This document shows, one piece after another, positions 8,080-17,953 of a stretch of 64,000 bases of DNA. A program made the position numbers and the translations under genes. The stretch comes from Virgibacillus ihumii (lineage in GTDB: Bacteria > Bacillota > Bacilli > Bacillales > Amphibacillaceae), in assembly GCF_902726655.1 (NCBI RefSeq), contig NZ_CACVAN010000001.1:1240001-1304000 (forward strand). The letters are read 5' to 3'. Under the pieces are notes generated by a model. The model was not told where the DNA came from. It did no database searches and saw only the letters and a program-made list of their open reading frames with translations. The first letter of the stretch is position 1. The number at the start of each line of letters is the position of its first letter.

Positions 8080-9195
8080 CTATCGCTTTTCAATAGGTGT
8101 ATAAGCTTGTGTTTTCGGTCCGACGTATTCAGCACGCGGACGGATAAGACGGTTATTATCATACTGTTCCAGAATATGTGCAAGCCATCCGGAAACACGG
8201 CTCGTTGCAAAAATTGGTGTAAACAGATCATGGTCAATTCCCAAACTGTGATAAACAGAAGCAGAGTAAAAATCAACGTTCGCCGGAAGACCTTTTTCTT
8301 CTTTAATATAGTCCTCAATCTTGATGGACATGTTGTACCATTTGGATTGGCCGCTTGTTTCCGTTAACTCGCGTGACATTCGTTTCAAGTGTTTGGCACG
8401 AGGGTCGCCATTTTTATATACACGGTGTCCCATACCCATGATTTTTTCTTTATTTGCTATCTTTTCTTTAATGTACGGTATAGCGTTTTCTTCTTCGCCA
8501 ATTTCAGTCAACATTGCCATCACACGCTCATTTGCCCCGCCGTGCAACGGACCTTTCAGTGCACCAATCGCTGCTGTTACACCTGAATAAATATCTGAAA
8601 GGGTTGCTACACAGACACGTGCTGTAAACGTCGAAGCATTCAATTCATGGTCCGCATGAAGCACCAGAGCCTTATTAATAGCTTCCACTTCAACATCTTC
8701 AGCTTCTTTGCCGTTCAGCATGTAAAGGAAGTTGGCCGCAAAGCTCAGTTCTTTTTTGGGTTTCACCGGATCCTTACCTTTACGGAGGCGGGCAAATGCT
8801 GTAACAATTGTAGCTATTTTAGCCTGCAGCCGAATCGCTTTCCGTTTGTTTGCTTCCGGTTCCATCACATCTGCTTCATCATCATACAATCCCAGAAGAG
8901 AAACGGCAGTCCTTAATGCAGCCATTGGGTGTACAGTTGACAAATCATAAGAACGTAAATGCTCAATAATCGCTTCAGGCAATTCCAAGTTGGCGACTAA
9001 TTCAGCTTTAAACTCATCCAATTCGGATTTTGTTGGCAATCTCAAATTCCATAATAAATAAACCACTTCTTCAAAACTGGAATTTTCCGCTAAATCATCG
9101 ATTGTATAACCGACATATGTCAGCTGATCATCAATAATCGAACTGATTGAAGATTGCGTTGCGACAATTCCTTCAAGACCTTTAGTTGTTGCCAT
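8080..9195 (-). CDS. citZ: Citrate synthase
   Basis: Condenses acetyl-CoA and oxaloacetate to citrate. The 371-residue type II short form, as in Gram-positive bacteria, carries the catalytic triad in its usual contexts: His in GPLHGGANERV, His in GMGHRVYKNGDPRAK, and Asp in NVDFYSASVYHSLG; HADHELNAS is also conserved. AAGGAGAGG precedes the ATG. It is the first gene of citZ-icd. The upstream intergenic region to ytvI is AT-rich and holds a palindrome at 9314-9327 that may be an operator. B. subtilis citZ is controlled by CcpA and CcpC; no good cre or CcpC box was recognised here. Confidence 0.97.
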   Translation of the reverse strand: MATTKGLEGIVATQSSISSIIDDQLTYVGYTIDDLAENSSFEEVVYLLWNLRLPTKSELDEFKAELVANLELPEAIIEHLRSYDLSTVHPMAALRTAVSLLGLYDDEADVMEPEANKRKAIRLQAKIATIVTAFARLRKGKDPVKPKKELSFAANFLYMLNGKEAEDVEVEAINKALVLHADHELNASTFTARVCVATLSDIYSGVTAAIGALKGPLHGGANERVMAMLTEIGEEENAIPYIKEKIANKEKIMGMGHRVYKNGDPRAKHLKRMSRELTETSGQSKWYNMSIKIEDYIKEEKGLPANVDFYSASVYHSLGIDHDLFTPIFATSRVSGWLAHILEQYDNNRLIRPRAEYVGPKTQAYTPIEKR

Positions 9196-9313
9196 AACAA
9201 ACCCTCTCCTTTTTCTATGAATTGTTCATTAACTTAGGATTAATTAATTAGTAATTATATTCGACAATATTTCTACAATATAACATTGTCAGCCCCATCA
9301 ACAATTATAAAGT

Positions 9314-9327
9314 ATTATGTTCATAAT
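9314..9327. promoter_or_regulatory. Palindrome in the citZ-ytvI divergent region
   Basis: ATTATGTTCATAAT has six-base perfect arms around TT. It lies about 120 bases upstream of citZ and 145 upstream of ytvI. It does not fit the ATAA-N7-TTAT CcpC pattern. A TATAAT hexamer on the minus strand near 9255-9260 could be the citZ -10. The role is unproven. Confidence 0.3.
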
Positions 9328-9471
9328 GTGAATTAAAACCGACTAAAATGCTCAATATTTTTAGCTTGGGGAAACTAAATAAAATCAGGATTTTCTGTTT
9401 CAATACAGATATTTACGCGTCCATGTCTATTTTTCAGTTTTTAAACATACATAAATAATACAGGTCTAAAA

Positions 9472-10602
9472 ATGTGCAGATTGGCAGGGATGGCATTGGA
9501 CAGGCATATCATTTATCCAATATTGCGGCTTGTTTTGACAGCCGGTTCACTTATTTTATTAACACTCCTGTTGCATTACTCCTTTGAATACCTATATCCG
9601 TTCATACTGGCTGGAATTCTTGCTTACCTGCTGCATCCGTTTGTTTCATTTGCAGAACAAAGACTGAAAATGCCGCGCGTAATAGCTTCCTTTGCAGTTC
9701 TTACCAGTTCTTTGCTGTTACTAACGGGGATTGTTATCTTTGTCATCGTGGAATTCATTCAAGGCAGTGCATATCTTGCGGAACAAATTCCTGCGCATTT
9801 TCAGACATTCATCAGGGGTATCGAAGAAATAATAGAGAATAAGGTTCTGCCTTTTTATCATAAACTTACATCCTTTTTTCATACATTGAATCCGCCGCAG
9901 CAAGAAGCAATCAATAACTATATAACAGAATTCATTGATCAATTTGCTGTAATAGGGACTGAATTCCTATACCGCATTCTCATGACTATACCACAAACAT
10001 TAACAGCACTCCCTGGTTCGCTGACGGTTACGATGTTTGTTGTAATCGCGGCGTTTTTTATCATAAATGACTGGCATATGATAGCACAATCCATTAAAAA
10101 AATGATACCGGAAGCCGTGCATGAGACATGCCTGACAGTCTGGAATCATTTGCGGAAAGCAATATTCGGCTATATGAAAGCACAACTTTTTTTAATTTCG
10201 CTGACAACTCTGATTATTTATATCGGATTGCTGATAATAGGTATGGAATATCCGATGACAGTTGCATTGCTGGCAGCATTAGTTGATATGCTCCCGTTCA
10301 TTGGTACGGGAATTATTTTTATTCCGTGGATTAGTTACCTGTTTCTGACTGGCAATTATGAAATGACGATTCCGCTGACTGTCCTATATATGACAGTTGT
10401 TATTCAGCGGCAATTAATCGAACCAAAAGTCATTTCAAGCAATATCGGATTAAATCCACTGACAGTTCTGATTGCAATATTTGCCGGTTTGCAAATATGG
10501 GGAATTGCAGGTTTAATCATTGGACCAATTTTGCTGATTATAATTCAGGCACTTCATGAAGCCGGAGTAATCAGTCGGTTATGGCAATTTATTAAAGGGT
10601 GA
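9472..10602 (+). CDS. ytvI: Sporulation integral membrane protein YtvI (AI-2E transporter-like)
   Basis: A polytopic membrane protein of the AI-2E/PerM superfamily, up to 376 residues, with about seven hydrophobic segments and the typical central amphipathic stretch (about 100-160) and C-terminal PLTVLIAIFAGLQIWG. The position next to citZ and fxsA matches B. subtilis YtvI, a mother-cell sporulation protein. The transported solute, if any, is unknown. The start is uncertain: the ATG at 9472 has only a weak AGG upstream, while an in-frame TTG at 9496 has AGGG six bases before it. It converges with fxsA; only two bases separate the stop codons, so no terminator fits between them. Confidence 0.85.
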   Translation: MCRLAGMALDRHIIYPILRLVLTAGSLILLTLLLHYSFEYLYPFILAGILAYLLHPFVSFAEQRLKMPRVIASFAVLTSSLLLLTGIVIFVIVEFIQGSAYLAEQIPAHFQTFIRGIEEIIENKVLPFYHKLTSFFHTLNPPQQEAINNYITEFIDQFAVIGTEFLYRILMTIPQTLTALPGSLTVTMFVVIAAFFIINDWHMIAQSIKKMIPEAVHETCLTVWNHLRKAIFGYMKAQLFLISLTTLIIYIGLLIIGMEYPMTVALLAALVDMLPFIGTGIIFIPWISYLFLTGNYEMTIPLTVLYMTVVIQRQLIEPKVISSNIGLNPLTVLIAIFAGLQIWGIAGLIIGPILLIIIQALHEAGVISRLWQFIKG

Positions 10603-10604
10603 CG

Positions 10605-10994
10605 TTACCATTTGCGATAGATAATCGTACCTTTATCCAGTCTGCTTTTAATAAATCCTTGCAGCATGTTCCTGAATGGTCTGCGGGTAAATGGCAGAAC
10701 TAACAAAAACCCGGCAGTGTCCGTTATAAATCCAGGTGTGAACAGGAAAACAGCCCCGATAAAAATACAGATACCATCGATAATTTCATTTGTTGGCATA
10801 ATCCCTTGATTCATGGATAACTGTGCGCGTTTCCATGTTTCTGTACCTTGAACTTTGGCTATCGATATGCCCACAATTCCGGTAAGTAATATTAGTGTAA
10901 CTATCCACCACGGACCAATAATACCGCCTGCCCATATAAAAATACCTATTTCCATTGCAGGTATGATTAAAAATGCAAGTAATAACCAACGCAT
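10605..10994 (-). CDS. fxsA: FxsA family membrane protein
   Basis: 129-residue FxsA/phage T7 exclusion-suppressor family protein with N-terminal MRWLLLAFLIIPAMEIGIF and the family hallmark FTPGFITDTAGFLLVLP, about four membrane segments and a basic tail. The function in Bacillaceae is unknown; the E. coli homologue affects F-plasmid exclusion of T7 when overproduced. The ATG at 10994 follows AGGTGATACG; a longer in-frame start 15 bases upstream overlaps that site. It is located downstream of pyk after a terminator and faces ytvI tail to tail. Confidence 0.88.
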   Translation of the reverse strand: MRWLLLAFLIIPAMEIGIFIWAGGIIGPWWIVTLILLTGIVGISIAKVQGTETWKRAQLSMNQGIMPTNEIIDGICIFIGAVFLFTPGFITDTAGFLLVLPFTRRPFRNMLQGFIKSRLDKGTIIYRKW

Positions 10995-11021
10995 CGTATC
11001 ACCTTTCAAGTGCTTGAATTT

Positions 11022-11052
11022 GGAAAAAAGAAGGGGCCTTTCCCCCTCCTTT
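11022..11052 (-). terminator. Rho-independent terminator after pfkA-pyk
   Basis: A GC-rich minus-strand hairpin (AGGGG.. pairing with CCCCTT) is followed by CTTTTTT ending near 11023. It lies 12 bases past the pyk stop. Confidence 0.75.
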
Positions 11053-11064
11053 TATTATTGTACT

Positions 11065-12825
11065 TTATAAGACACTGGCATGCCCTTTGTAAATATCGCC
11101 TTTTGCACCATCGATGGTAATATCTTCGCCATCACTTATCAGATCAAATACATTCTTAACTCCGACAACAACTGGTATTCCCAGACTTAGACCTACCACG
11201 GCGGCGTGAGATGTTAATCCGCCTTCTTCCGTAACAATACCGGCGGCTTTTTCGATGGCTGGCATCATGTCGCGCTCTGTTCCATATGTTACCAAGATAT
11301 CATCTTCTTGTAACTTTTCCATTGCTTCTTCGCCATTTTTGGCAATTACTGCTTTACCATAGGCACTTTTACGGCCAATCCCCTGTCCTTTAGCCATGAC
11401 ATCACCTATTACATGAACTTTCATCAGATTTGTTGTGCCACTCTCACCAACCGGAACACCAGCAGTTATCAGTACTTTGCTTCCACGATCAAAAAGATTT
11501 GTCATCAGTCCGCTGTCAATGGCGGTATCCAACATTTCATCAGTTGTATTTGCCAGTCCACCCATAACAGCATGAACACCCCAAACAAGCGACATTTGGC
11601 GATTAACCCGTTCTGAAAATGTCACAGCAACAATTGGTGCCTTTGGACGGTATTTGGAAATCATTCTTGCCGTATGACCACTTTCTGTCGGGGTAATGAT
11701 TGCACTGACAGTTAAATTCATCGCTGTATGTGTAACTGACTGACTAATTGCATCGGTTATCGTCATATCAACTGATCTTGAACGACTCCGTAAAATTGCC
11801 ATATGATCTAATCCGGTTTCTGCTTTTAAGGCAATATTGCTCATTGTTTCCACTGATTCAACCGGATAATTCCCGGCAGCAGTTTCACCTGAAAGCATAA
11901 TTGCATCCGTGCCATCAAAAATCGCATTGGCAACATCAGAGGCCTCGGCTCTGGTTGGTCGTGGATGCCGCTGCATGGAATCAAGCATTTGGGTTGCAGT
12001 AATCACCGGTTTCCCAGCAGTATTGCAAATGGTAATTAAATGCTTCTGCACCAATGGAACCTCTTCAGCAGGAATTTCAACACCTAGATCACCCCTGGCT
12101 ACCATCAGCCCGTCACTCACTTCCAGGATTGATTCAATATTATCGACGCCTTCCTGGTTTTCAATTTTAGGGATAAGCTGTATATGTGTTGCATCATGTT
12201 TTTCAAGAAGTTCTTTAATTTCAAGAATATCAGATGATCTTCTGACGAAGGAAGCAGCAATAAAATCAACATCCTGTTCAATGCCAAATACGATATCCTG
12301 TGCATCCTTTTCGGTTATTCCCGGTAAATTCACACTTACATTGGGAACATTTACGCCTTTCTTGTTTTTAATAGTTCCCGAATTCAGTGCTTTGGTTTTC
12401 AACTCCTGATTCGAATGGTCAATTTCAAGTACTTCCAGTTCAATCAATCCATCATCAAGCAGAATTTTTGATCCTTTGTGTACATCATCAATAAGCCCGC
12501 CATATGTTATGGAAAAACGTTCAGCTGTCCCTTCAATCTCTGTCATGGACACATAAACAATACTGTCTTCCGTAAGTTCAGCCTCACCGTTCTTAAAAGA
12601 CCCGGTTCGTATCTCCGGCCCTTTTGTATCAAGTAAAATTGCAACCGTTTCTCCAGTGTTCGCTGCAGCTCTTCGTATGTTCTGTATGCGCTGGCCATGT
12701 TCTTCGTAATCACCATGGGAAAAATTCAGCCGGGCAACATTCATGCCGGATTCAATCAATTTTTCCAGGCTCTCAATTGATTCAGAAGCCGGTCCAATGG
12801 TACATACTATTTTTGTTTTCCGCAC
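11065..12825 (-). CDS. pyk: Pyruvate kinase with C-terminal PEP-utiliser-like domain
   Basis: Final glycolytic step, PEP plus ADP to pyruvate plus ATP. 586 residues: barrel with [14 protein letters not shown], the catalytic Lys in [12 protein letters not shown] and the signature segment ATQMLDSM, the allosteric domain, and the extra C-terminal domain with [14 protein letters not shown], which resembles the phosphohistidine domain of PEP-utilising enzymes and is typical of Bacillus Pyk. The start is a GTG at 12825 preceded by GAGGAGG at good spacing; the longer reading frame would run into pfkA. It follows pfkA by 16 bases, forming the pfkA-pyk operon. Confidence 0.96.
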   Translation of the reverse strand: MRKTKIVCTIGPASESIESLEKLIESGMNVARLNFSHGDYEEHGQRIQNIRRAAANTGETVAILLDTKGPEIRTGSFKNGEAELTEDSIVYVSMTEIEGTAERFSITYGGLIDDVHKGSKILLDDGLIELEVLEIDHSNQELKTKALNSGTIKNKKGVNVPNVSVNLPGITEKDAQDIVFGIEQDVDFIAASFVRRSSDILEIKELLEKHDATHIQLIPKIENQEGVDNIESILEVSDGLMVARGDLGVEIPAEEVPLVQKHLITICNTAGKPVITATQMLDSMQRHPRPTRAEASDVANAIFDGTDAIMLSGETAAGNYPVESVETMSNIALKAETGLDHMAILRSRSRSVDMTITDAISQSVTHTAMNLTVSAIITPTESGHTARMISKYRPKAPIVAVTFSERVNRQMSLVWGVHAVMGGLANTTDEMLDTAIDSGLMTNLFDRGSKVLITAGVPVGESGTTNLMKVHVIGDVMAKGQGIGRKSAYGKAVIAKNGEEAMEKLQEDDILVTYGTERDMMPAIEKAAGIVTEEGGLTSHAAVVGLSLGIPVVVGVKNVFDLISDGEDITIDGAKGDIYKGHASVL

Positions 12826-12841
12826 GTTATTTCCTCCTCGT

Positions 12842-13810
<969 letters not shown>

Positions 13811-13865
13811 TCATGTTTACAAAGTTTCTCTTTCAAAGATAATCCTAAGCCGAATAAAATTCAAT

Positions 13866-13901
13866 TAAAAAACAATCATGAGGCTGACAGTTGCCAACCT
13901 C
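13866..13901 (-). terminator. Rho-independent terminator after accDA
   Basis: Minus-strand GAGGTTGGC / GTCAGCCTC (nine pairs including G.U) around an AACT loop (13880-13901), then GATTGTTTTTT. It separates accA from pfkA. Confidence 0.85.
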
Positions 13902-13907
13902 ACCCAG

Positions 13908-14864
13908 TTAAATCTCTGTATATTCACCGATTTTCTTATATTTTTCCCAACGCTTTTCAAGTAATTCAGTTTCATCCATTTGTGTTAATTTGGTTAATGA
14001 ATGTTCCAATACGGCATCAATATTTGCAGCCTGCTCACGAATATCCCGATGTGCACCGCCTTTTGGTTCCGGAATGACCTGATCAATCACACCGAGTTCC
14101 TTCAAATCATATGAAGTGATTTTCATTGTTTCCGCTGCACGCTTTGCCTGACCCGAATCTTTCCACAGAAGAGCTGCTGCTCCTTCAGGTGAAATAACAG
14201 AGTAGGTGGAGTTTTCCAGCATATGAATATGGTCTCCCACACCCAAACCTAGTGCTCCGCCACTTCCACCTTCACCGATAACAATACAGACAACAGGCAC
14301 CGTCAGGCCGGCCATTTCCATCAGATTGCGCGCAATTGCTTCACTTTGACCGCGCTCTTCAGCAGCTTTGCCCGGATATGCCCCTTTTGTATCAATAAAA
14401 CAAACGATCGGCCTTTTGAACTTTTCAGCCTGATGCATGTGGCGCAGCGCTTTCCGGTACCCTTCCGGATGCGGCATGCCAAAGTTCCGATGGATATTTT
14501 CTTTTGTATCCTTCCCGCGTTGATGTCCGATTACCGTTACTGGATTATTTTGATAATAAGCAATTCCGGAAACGATTGCTGCGTCATCCCCAAACAGCCG
14601 ATCACCATAAAATTCGATAAAGTCTGTAAATAATTCCTGAATATAATCCAATGTTGTCGGCCGCTCCTGGTGTCTGGCCATTTGTACACGATTCCAGGGC
14701 TGCAAATTACCATAAATATCGTTTTCCAGGACTTCCAAGCGTTTTTCAAGGGTATTAATTTCATCAGATAAATCTATTTCACTGTCTTTCGTGAAATTTT
14801 TCAATTCAGCAATCTTTTCTTTTAAATTCATAATCGGTTTTTCAAATTCCATGACCTGTTTCAT
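13908..14864 (-). CDS. accA: Acetyl-CoA carboxylase carboxyltransferase subunit alpha
   Basis: With AccD it transfers carboxyl from carboxybiotin to acetyl-CoA, giving malonyl-CoA for fatty acid synthesis. 318 residues; the N-terminal helical part [18 protein letters not shown] matches the family, followed by the crotonase-like core with [34 protein letters not shown] and [16 protein letters not shown]. It overlaps the accD stop as TAATG, implying coupled translation of the heteromeric partner. A terminator follows. The upstream gntR and malic enzyme genes suggest common regulation. Confidence 0.97.
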   Translation of the reverse strand: MKQVMEFEKPIMNLKEKIAELKNFTKDSEIDLSDEINTLEKRLEVLENDIYGNLQPWNRVQMARHQERPTTLDYIQELFTDFIEFYGDRLFGDDAAIVSGIAYYQNNPVTVIGHQRGKDTKENIHRNFGMPHPEGYRKALRHMHQAEKFKRPIVCFIDTKGAYPGKAAEERGQSEAIARNLMEMAGLTVPVVCIVIGEGGSGGALGLGVGDHIHMLENSTYSVISPEGAAALLWKDSGQAKRAAETMKITSYDLKELGVIDQVIPEPKGGAHRDIREQAANIDAVLEHSLTKLTQMDETELLEKRWEKYKKIGEYTEI

Positions 14865-15721
14865 TATTCATCCCCGCCTTTCTGATGCATTGCAAGCAGC
14901 GAAGTCAATAGGGACTTAAGCTCATGCCGGTGAACCACTTTATCCAGTTGTCCATGTTTCATCAGAAATTCTGCCGTCTGGAAATCCTCAGGCAATTTCT
15001 CACGAATGGTCTGCTCAATAATTCTGCGGCCGGCAAAACCTATTAATGCACCAGGTTCAGCAAAATTATAATCACCCAATGATGCAAAACTTGCAGAAAC
15101 ACCACCTGTAGTAGGATGGGTCATTACCGAAACCATCAGCCCGCCTGCTTTTGAAAATCGGCTGATTGCTACGGAGGTTTTCGTCATTTGCATCAGACTC
15201 AGAACACCTTCCTGCATTCTCGCACCGCCTGATGCGGTAAAAATAATGAATGGGAGTGATTCATTTTTGGCTTGTTCAATCGCACGTGCGATTTTTTCTC
15301 CAATCACAGACCCCATACTGCCCATCCGAAAACTTGCATCCATTACAGCACAAGCAACAGGGTTACCGTTCATCAATCCCTTACCTGTTACCACACCCTC
15401 ATTTAAACCGGTCTTATCACGGTCTTTTGCAATTTTCTCTTCATATCCTGGAAAGTTAAGCGGGTTTGTAGTTGTTAACTGCCTGTCCCACTCCTCAAAC
15501 GTTCCTTCATCAAATAGTCCATTTATACGTTCCCATGCTGTCAAGGGATGGTGATACCCACAATTGGGACATACATTATCATTTTTAATCATTTCTTTTC
15601 GATAATAAATTTTATTGCATCCACTGCATTTTTTCATTAGCCCTTCCGGAACTTCAAGCTTGTCCTGTTCACTTGGCATGGATGCATATTTCTTTTTCTT
15701 GCTGAAAAAATCCTTAAGCAA
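14864..15721 (-). CDS. accD: Acetyl-CoA carboxylase carboxyltransferase subunit beta
   Basis: Partner of AccA, 285 residues. N-terminal [18 protein letters not shown] is followed by a four-Cys zinc ribbon CSGCNKIYY ... [10 protein letters not shown], then the carboxyltransferase core with [16 protein letters not shown] and [11 protein letters not shown]. The start is the TTG at 15721: AGGAGG lies seven bases upstream and the encoded N-terminus matches the Bacillus AccD start, whereas the longer in-frame ATG adds 25 residues with no family match. It lies 102 bases downstream of gntR with no terminator recognised between them. Confidence 0.95.
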   Translation of the reverse strand: MLKDFFSKKKKYASMPSEQDKLEVPEGLMKKCSGCNKIYYRKEMIKNDNVCPNCGYHHPLTAWERINGLFDEGTFEEWDRQLTTTNPLNFPGYEEKIAKDRDKTGLNEGVVTGKGLMNGNPVACAVMDASFRMGSMGSVIGEKIARAIEQAKNESLPFIIFTASGGARMQEGVLSLMQMTKTSVAISRFSKAGGLMVSVMTHPTTGGVSASFASLGDYNFAEPGALIGFAGRRIIEQTIREKLPEDFQTAEFLMKHGQLDKVVHRHELKSLLTSLLAMHQKGGDE

Positions 15722-15823
15722 GGGAATACCTCCTTTTTCTAACAAAACCAGACATAACCGATACGATTCTTCAGTTCTAATCTGTTCTTCATCCACTATA
15801 ACGGATGAAACCTGAAAAAGGTG

Positions 15824-16462
15824 TCAGTTTACGTCGTCACTATCCATTATTTTTGCATTGAATAATTCTTCAATCGAATCAATATCATTGCTTTCGTACA
15901 AATCCAGCAAATTTATATAAAACCCTTCTTCATAATAAACCGCATTAACCGAACCTGAAAAGTCATCCACTAAATACCATATTTTGCCAAGCAGCTCATT
16001 GCCGGTTTGTTCGCTTAAGTATTGAAAAAAAGTTTTATGTTTGTCGGCAGCCGTTTGACTGGTGTTTTCAAGATAGGACCGGAGAACATCCAAGTTCTTC
16101 CTGTCCAGATAATGATCGGCAAGCTTGGCAATTTCTTTTTCCAGCAGTCTTTTCGTGGAAGCCAGGTCTTTTTTAATGGTGCTGCCCTGTAATATAAAAG
16201 AGGATAACAATTCGACAGTCTGGTAAGGAGTGTACGCACTCAAAAAGGTGCCTTCACCATGCCTGGTCTCTAACAGTCCCAAGAGTTCCATAGCACGTAA
16301 AGCTTCACGCACAGAAGATCTGCCTGCATGAAGCTTTTCAGATAAATCACGTTCAGAAGGAAGTTTGTCACCGGGTCCCAGATTGTTAGTGTCGATGAAC
16401 CTGCGAATTTCCTGCAGTACACCCTGATATACCTTTTGCTTTGGGGACATGGACACAGCCAT
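15824..16462 (-). CDS. GntR/FadR-type transcriptional regulator
   Basis: 212-residue regulator. Winged-helix domain at about 8-75 (PGDKLPSERDLSEKLHAGRSSVREALRAME is the GntR signature, given here only as a whole motif region near residues 30-60), followed by LLGLLETRHGEGTF. The C-terminal helical domain is shorter than a full FCD domain and I do not see its complete His/Asp metal set. AGGAGTGAATC precedes the ATG. It lies 27 bases after the malic enzyme gene and 102 before accD. A FadR-type palindrome in the promoter region upstream of the malic enzyme (17882-17896) is the obvious candidate operator. The ligand is unknown; an acyl-CoA, malonyl-CoA or an organic acid is plausible by context. 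Confidence 0.85.
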   Translation of the reverse strand: MAVSMSPKQKVYQGVLQEIRRFIDTNNLGPGDKLPSERDLSEKLHAGRSSVREALRAMELLGLLETRHGEGTFLSAYTPYQTVELLSSFILQGSTIKKDLASTKRLLEKEIAKLADHYLDRKNLDVLRSYLENTSQTAADKHKTFFQYLSEQTGNELLGKIWYLVDDFSGSVNAVYYEEGFYINLLDLYESNDIDSIEELFNAKIMDSDDVN

Positions 16463-16489
16463 GATTCACTCCTTTAAAATCAAATTTTA

Positions 16490-17725
16490 TTATTCATCAA
16501 TTCGTGTCAATACCCTTGTTTTTTCGGCAACTTCTTCCGGATCAACATGAATTCTTGCAACACCTGATTCCATCGCAGCTTTTGCCACACTGGAAGCCAC
16601 TAATGGCGCTACCCTTGGATCAAATGGCGCCGGAATGACATAGTCTGTACTTAGTTCATTTTCCGGGATTAACGATGCAATCCCCTCGGCGGCAGCAACT
16701 TTCATTTTCTCATTAATGCGTGTTGCCCGCACGTCTAATGCACCACGGAATATCCCCGGAAAAGCAAGTACGTTATTCACCTGATTCGGAAAATCAGACC
16801 TGCCTGTCCCAATTACCTTTGCACCAGCTGCCTTTGCATCCTCAGGCATTATTTCCGGATCTGGATTGGCCATTGCAAAAATAATCGGATCATCTTTCAT
16901 CTTTTTCACCATGTCCTGTGTCAGGAGCCCACCTACTGATACACCGATAAATACATCCGCATCTTCCAGTACTTCTTCAAGGTTACCCTCTTTATGGTCC
17001 TTATTGGTCATCTTGGCAACTTGTTCTTTCACGTCATTCATGCCGTATGGTCTGTTTTCATATATCGCGCCTTTGGAATCGCACATAATCATCTCACGTA
17101 CACCAAAACTGTACAACAATTTCATAATCGCAATTCCGGCAGCACCTGCACCATTTGCAACAACTTTTATATCAGAAAAAGACTTCCCGGTTAATTTCAG
17201 TGCATTAATCAAACCTGCCACAGTTACAATTGCTGTACCATGTTGATCATCATGAAATATTGGGATGTTGGTTTCTTTTTTTAAACGCTCCTCAATAATA
17301 AAACAATTCGGTGCAGCAATGTCTTCCAGATTGATTCCGCCAAATGTAGGCTCCATTAATTTGACTGTACGTACAATATCTTCAATATCATTGGACGAAA
17401 GGCAAATCGGAAATGCATCCACACCCGCAAAACTTTTGAAAAGGACTGCTTTACCTTCCATAACAGGCAGCGATGCTTCAGCGCCAATATTTCCCAGGCC
17501 AAGAACTGCGGAACCATCACTGACAACCCCGACCATATTGCCCTTCATTGTATAATCATACACAGCTTCAGTATGATCGTGTATTTCTTTACATGGTTCG
17601 GCCACACCAGGAGAATATGCCAAACTTAAATCTTTTGCATTGCGGACAGTCACCTTGGGCTCTGTAGACAATTTACCTTTATTCATTTTATGCATATGTA
17701 ATGCTTCGTTTCTTAAATCTGACAC
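16490..17725 (-). CDS. ytsJ: NAD(P)-dependent malic enzyme
   Basis: Oxidative decarboxylation of malate to pyruvate; the B. subtilis orthologue in this position, YtsJ, uses NADP and supplies NADPH. 411 residues: SLAYSPGVAEPCKEI, GLGNIGAEASLPVMEGKA, metal-binding EDIAAPNCF and IFHDDQHGTAIVT, and a Rossmann motif NGAGAAGIAIMKLL. The start is the GTG at 17725, with AGGAG about nine bases upstream; a GTG three codons earlier overlaps that site. It is first in a probable ytsJ-gntR-accD-accA unit with a strong promoter and FadR-like operator upstream, which links NADPH supply with malonyl-CoA synthesis. Confidence 0.94.
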   Translation of the reverse strand: MSDLRNEALHMHKMNKGKLSTEPKVTVRNAKDLSLAYSPGVAEPCKEIHDHTEAVYDYTMKGNMVGVVSDGSAVLGLGNIGAEASLPVMEGKAVLFKSFAGVDAFPICLSSNDIEDIVRTVKLMEPTFGGINLEDIAAPNCFIIEERLKKETNIPIFHDDQHGTAIVTVAGLINALKLTGKSFSDIKVVANGAGAAGIAIMKLLYSFGVREMIMCDSKGAIYENRPYGMNDVKEQVAKMTNKDHKEGNLEEVLEDADVFIGVSVGGLLTQDMVKKMKDDPIIFAMANPDPEIMPEDAKAAGAKVIGTGRSDFPNQVNNVLAFPGIFRGALDVRATRINEKMKVAAAEGIASLIPENELSTDYVIPAPFDPRVAPLVASSVAKAAMESGVARIHVDPEEVAEKTRVLTRIDE

Positions 17726-17881
17726 GAATTTCACTCCTTCATGTTATAAAAAATGCTCGAAAAACCCGGCATTTACCTTTAACTGTCGCGGATGCCGCTG
17801 TTTTCTTAAATGGTTATCTTGACATTCCATAAATCCTTCAAGTGTAAAATCCTATCATACAAAAAATATAAATCATTTTTC

Positions 17882-17896
17882 AGTGGTCTGACCACT
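17882..17896. promoter_or_regulatory. FadR/GntR-type operator upstream of malic enzyme-gntR-accDA
   Basis: AGTGGTCTGACCACT is a perfect palindrome with seven-base arms around one base. Its core TGGTCTGACCA has the tGGTnnnACCa form typical of FadR-subfamily operators. It lies about 10-25 bases downstream of the -10 of the ytsJ promoter, where a bound repressor would block transcription. A FadR-like regulator is encoded two genes away. Confidence 0.75.
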
Positions 17897-17906
17897 TAAC
17901 TATTTT

Positions 17907-17934
17907 ATTATAACAGATGGTATATTTGTGTAAA
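17907..17934 (-). promoter_or_regulatory. Sigma-A promoter of ytsJ-gntR-accDA
   Basis: On the minus strand TTTACA (17929-17934), a 16-base spacer and a perfect TATAAT (17907-17912). It begins 18 bases after the dnaE stop codon. The operator 17882-17896 follows directly. Confidence 0.8.
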
Positions 17935-17953
17935 GCGGAAAAGAAATATGTGT

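Noticed and set aside
15722..15796. Upstream extension of accD by 25 residues
   Set aside because: The TTG at 15721 has an AGGAGG and gives the conserved AccD start; the extension matches nothing in the family.
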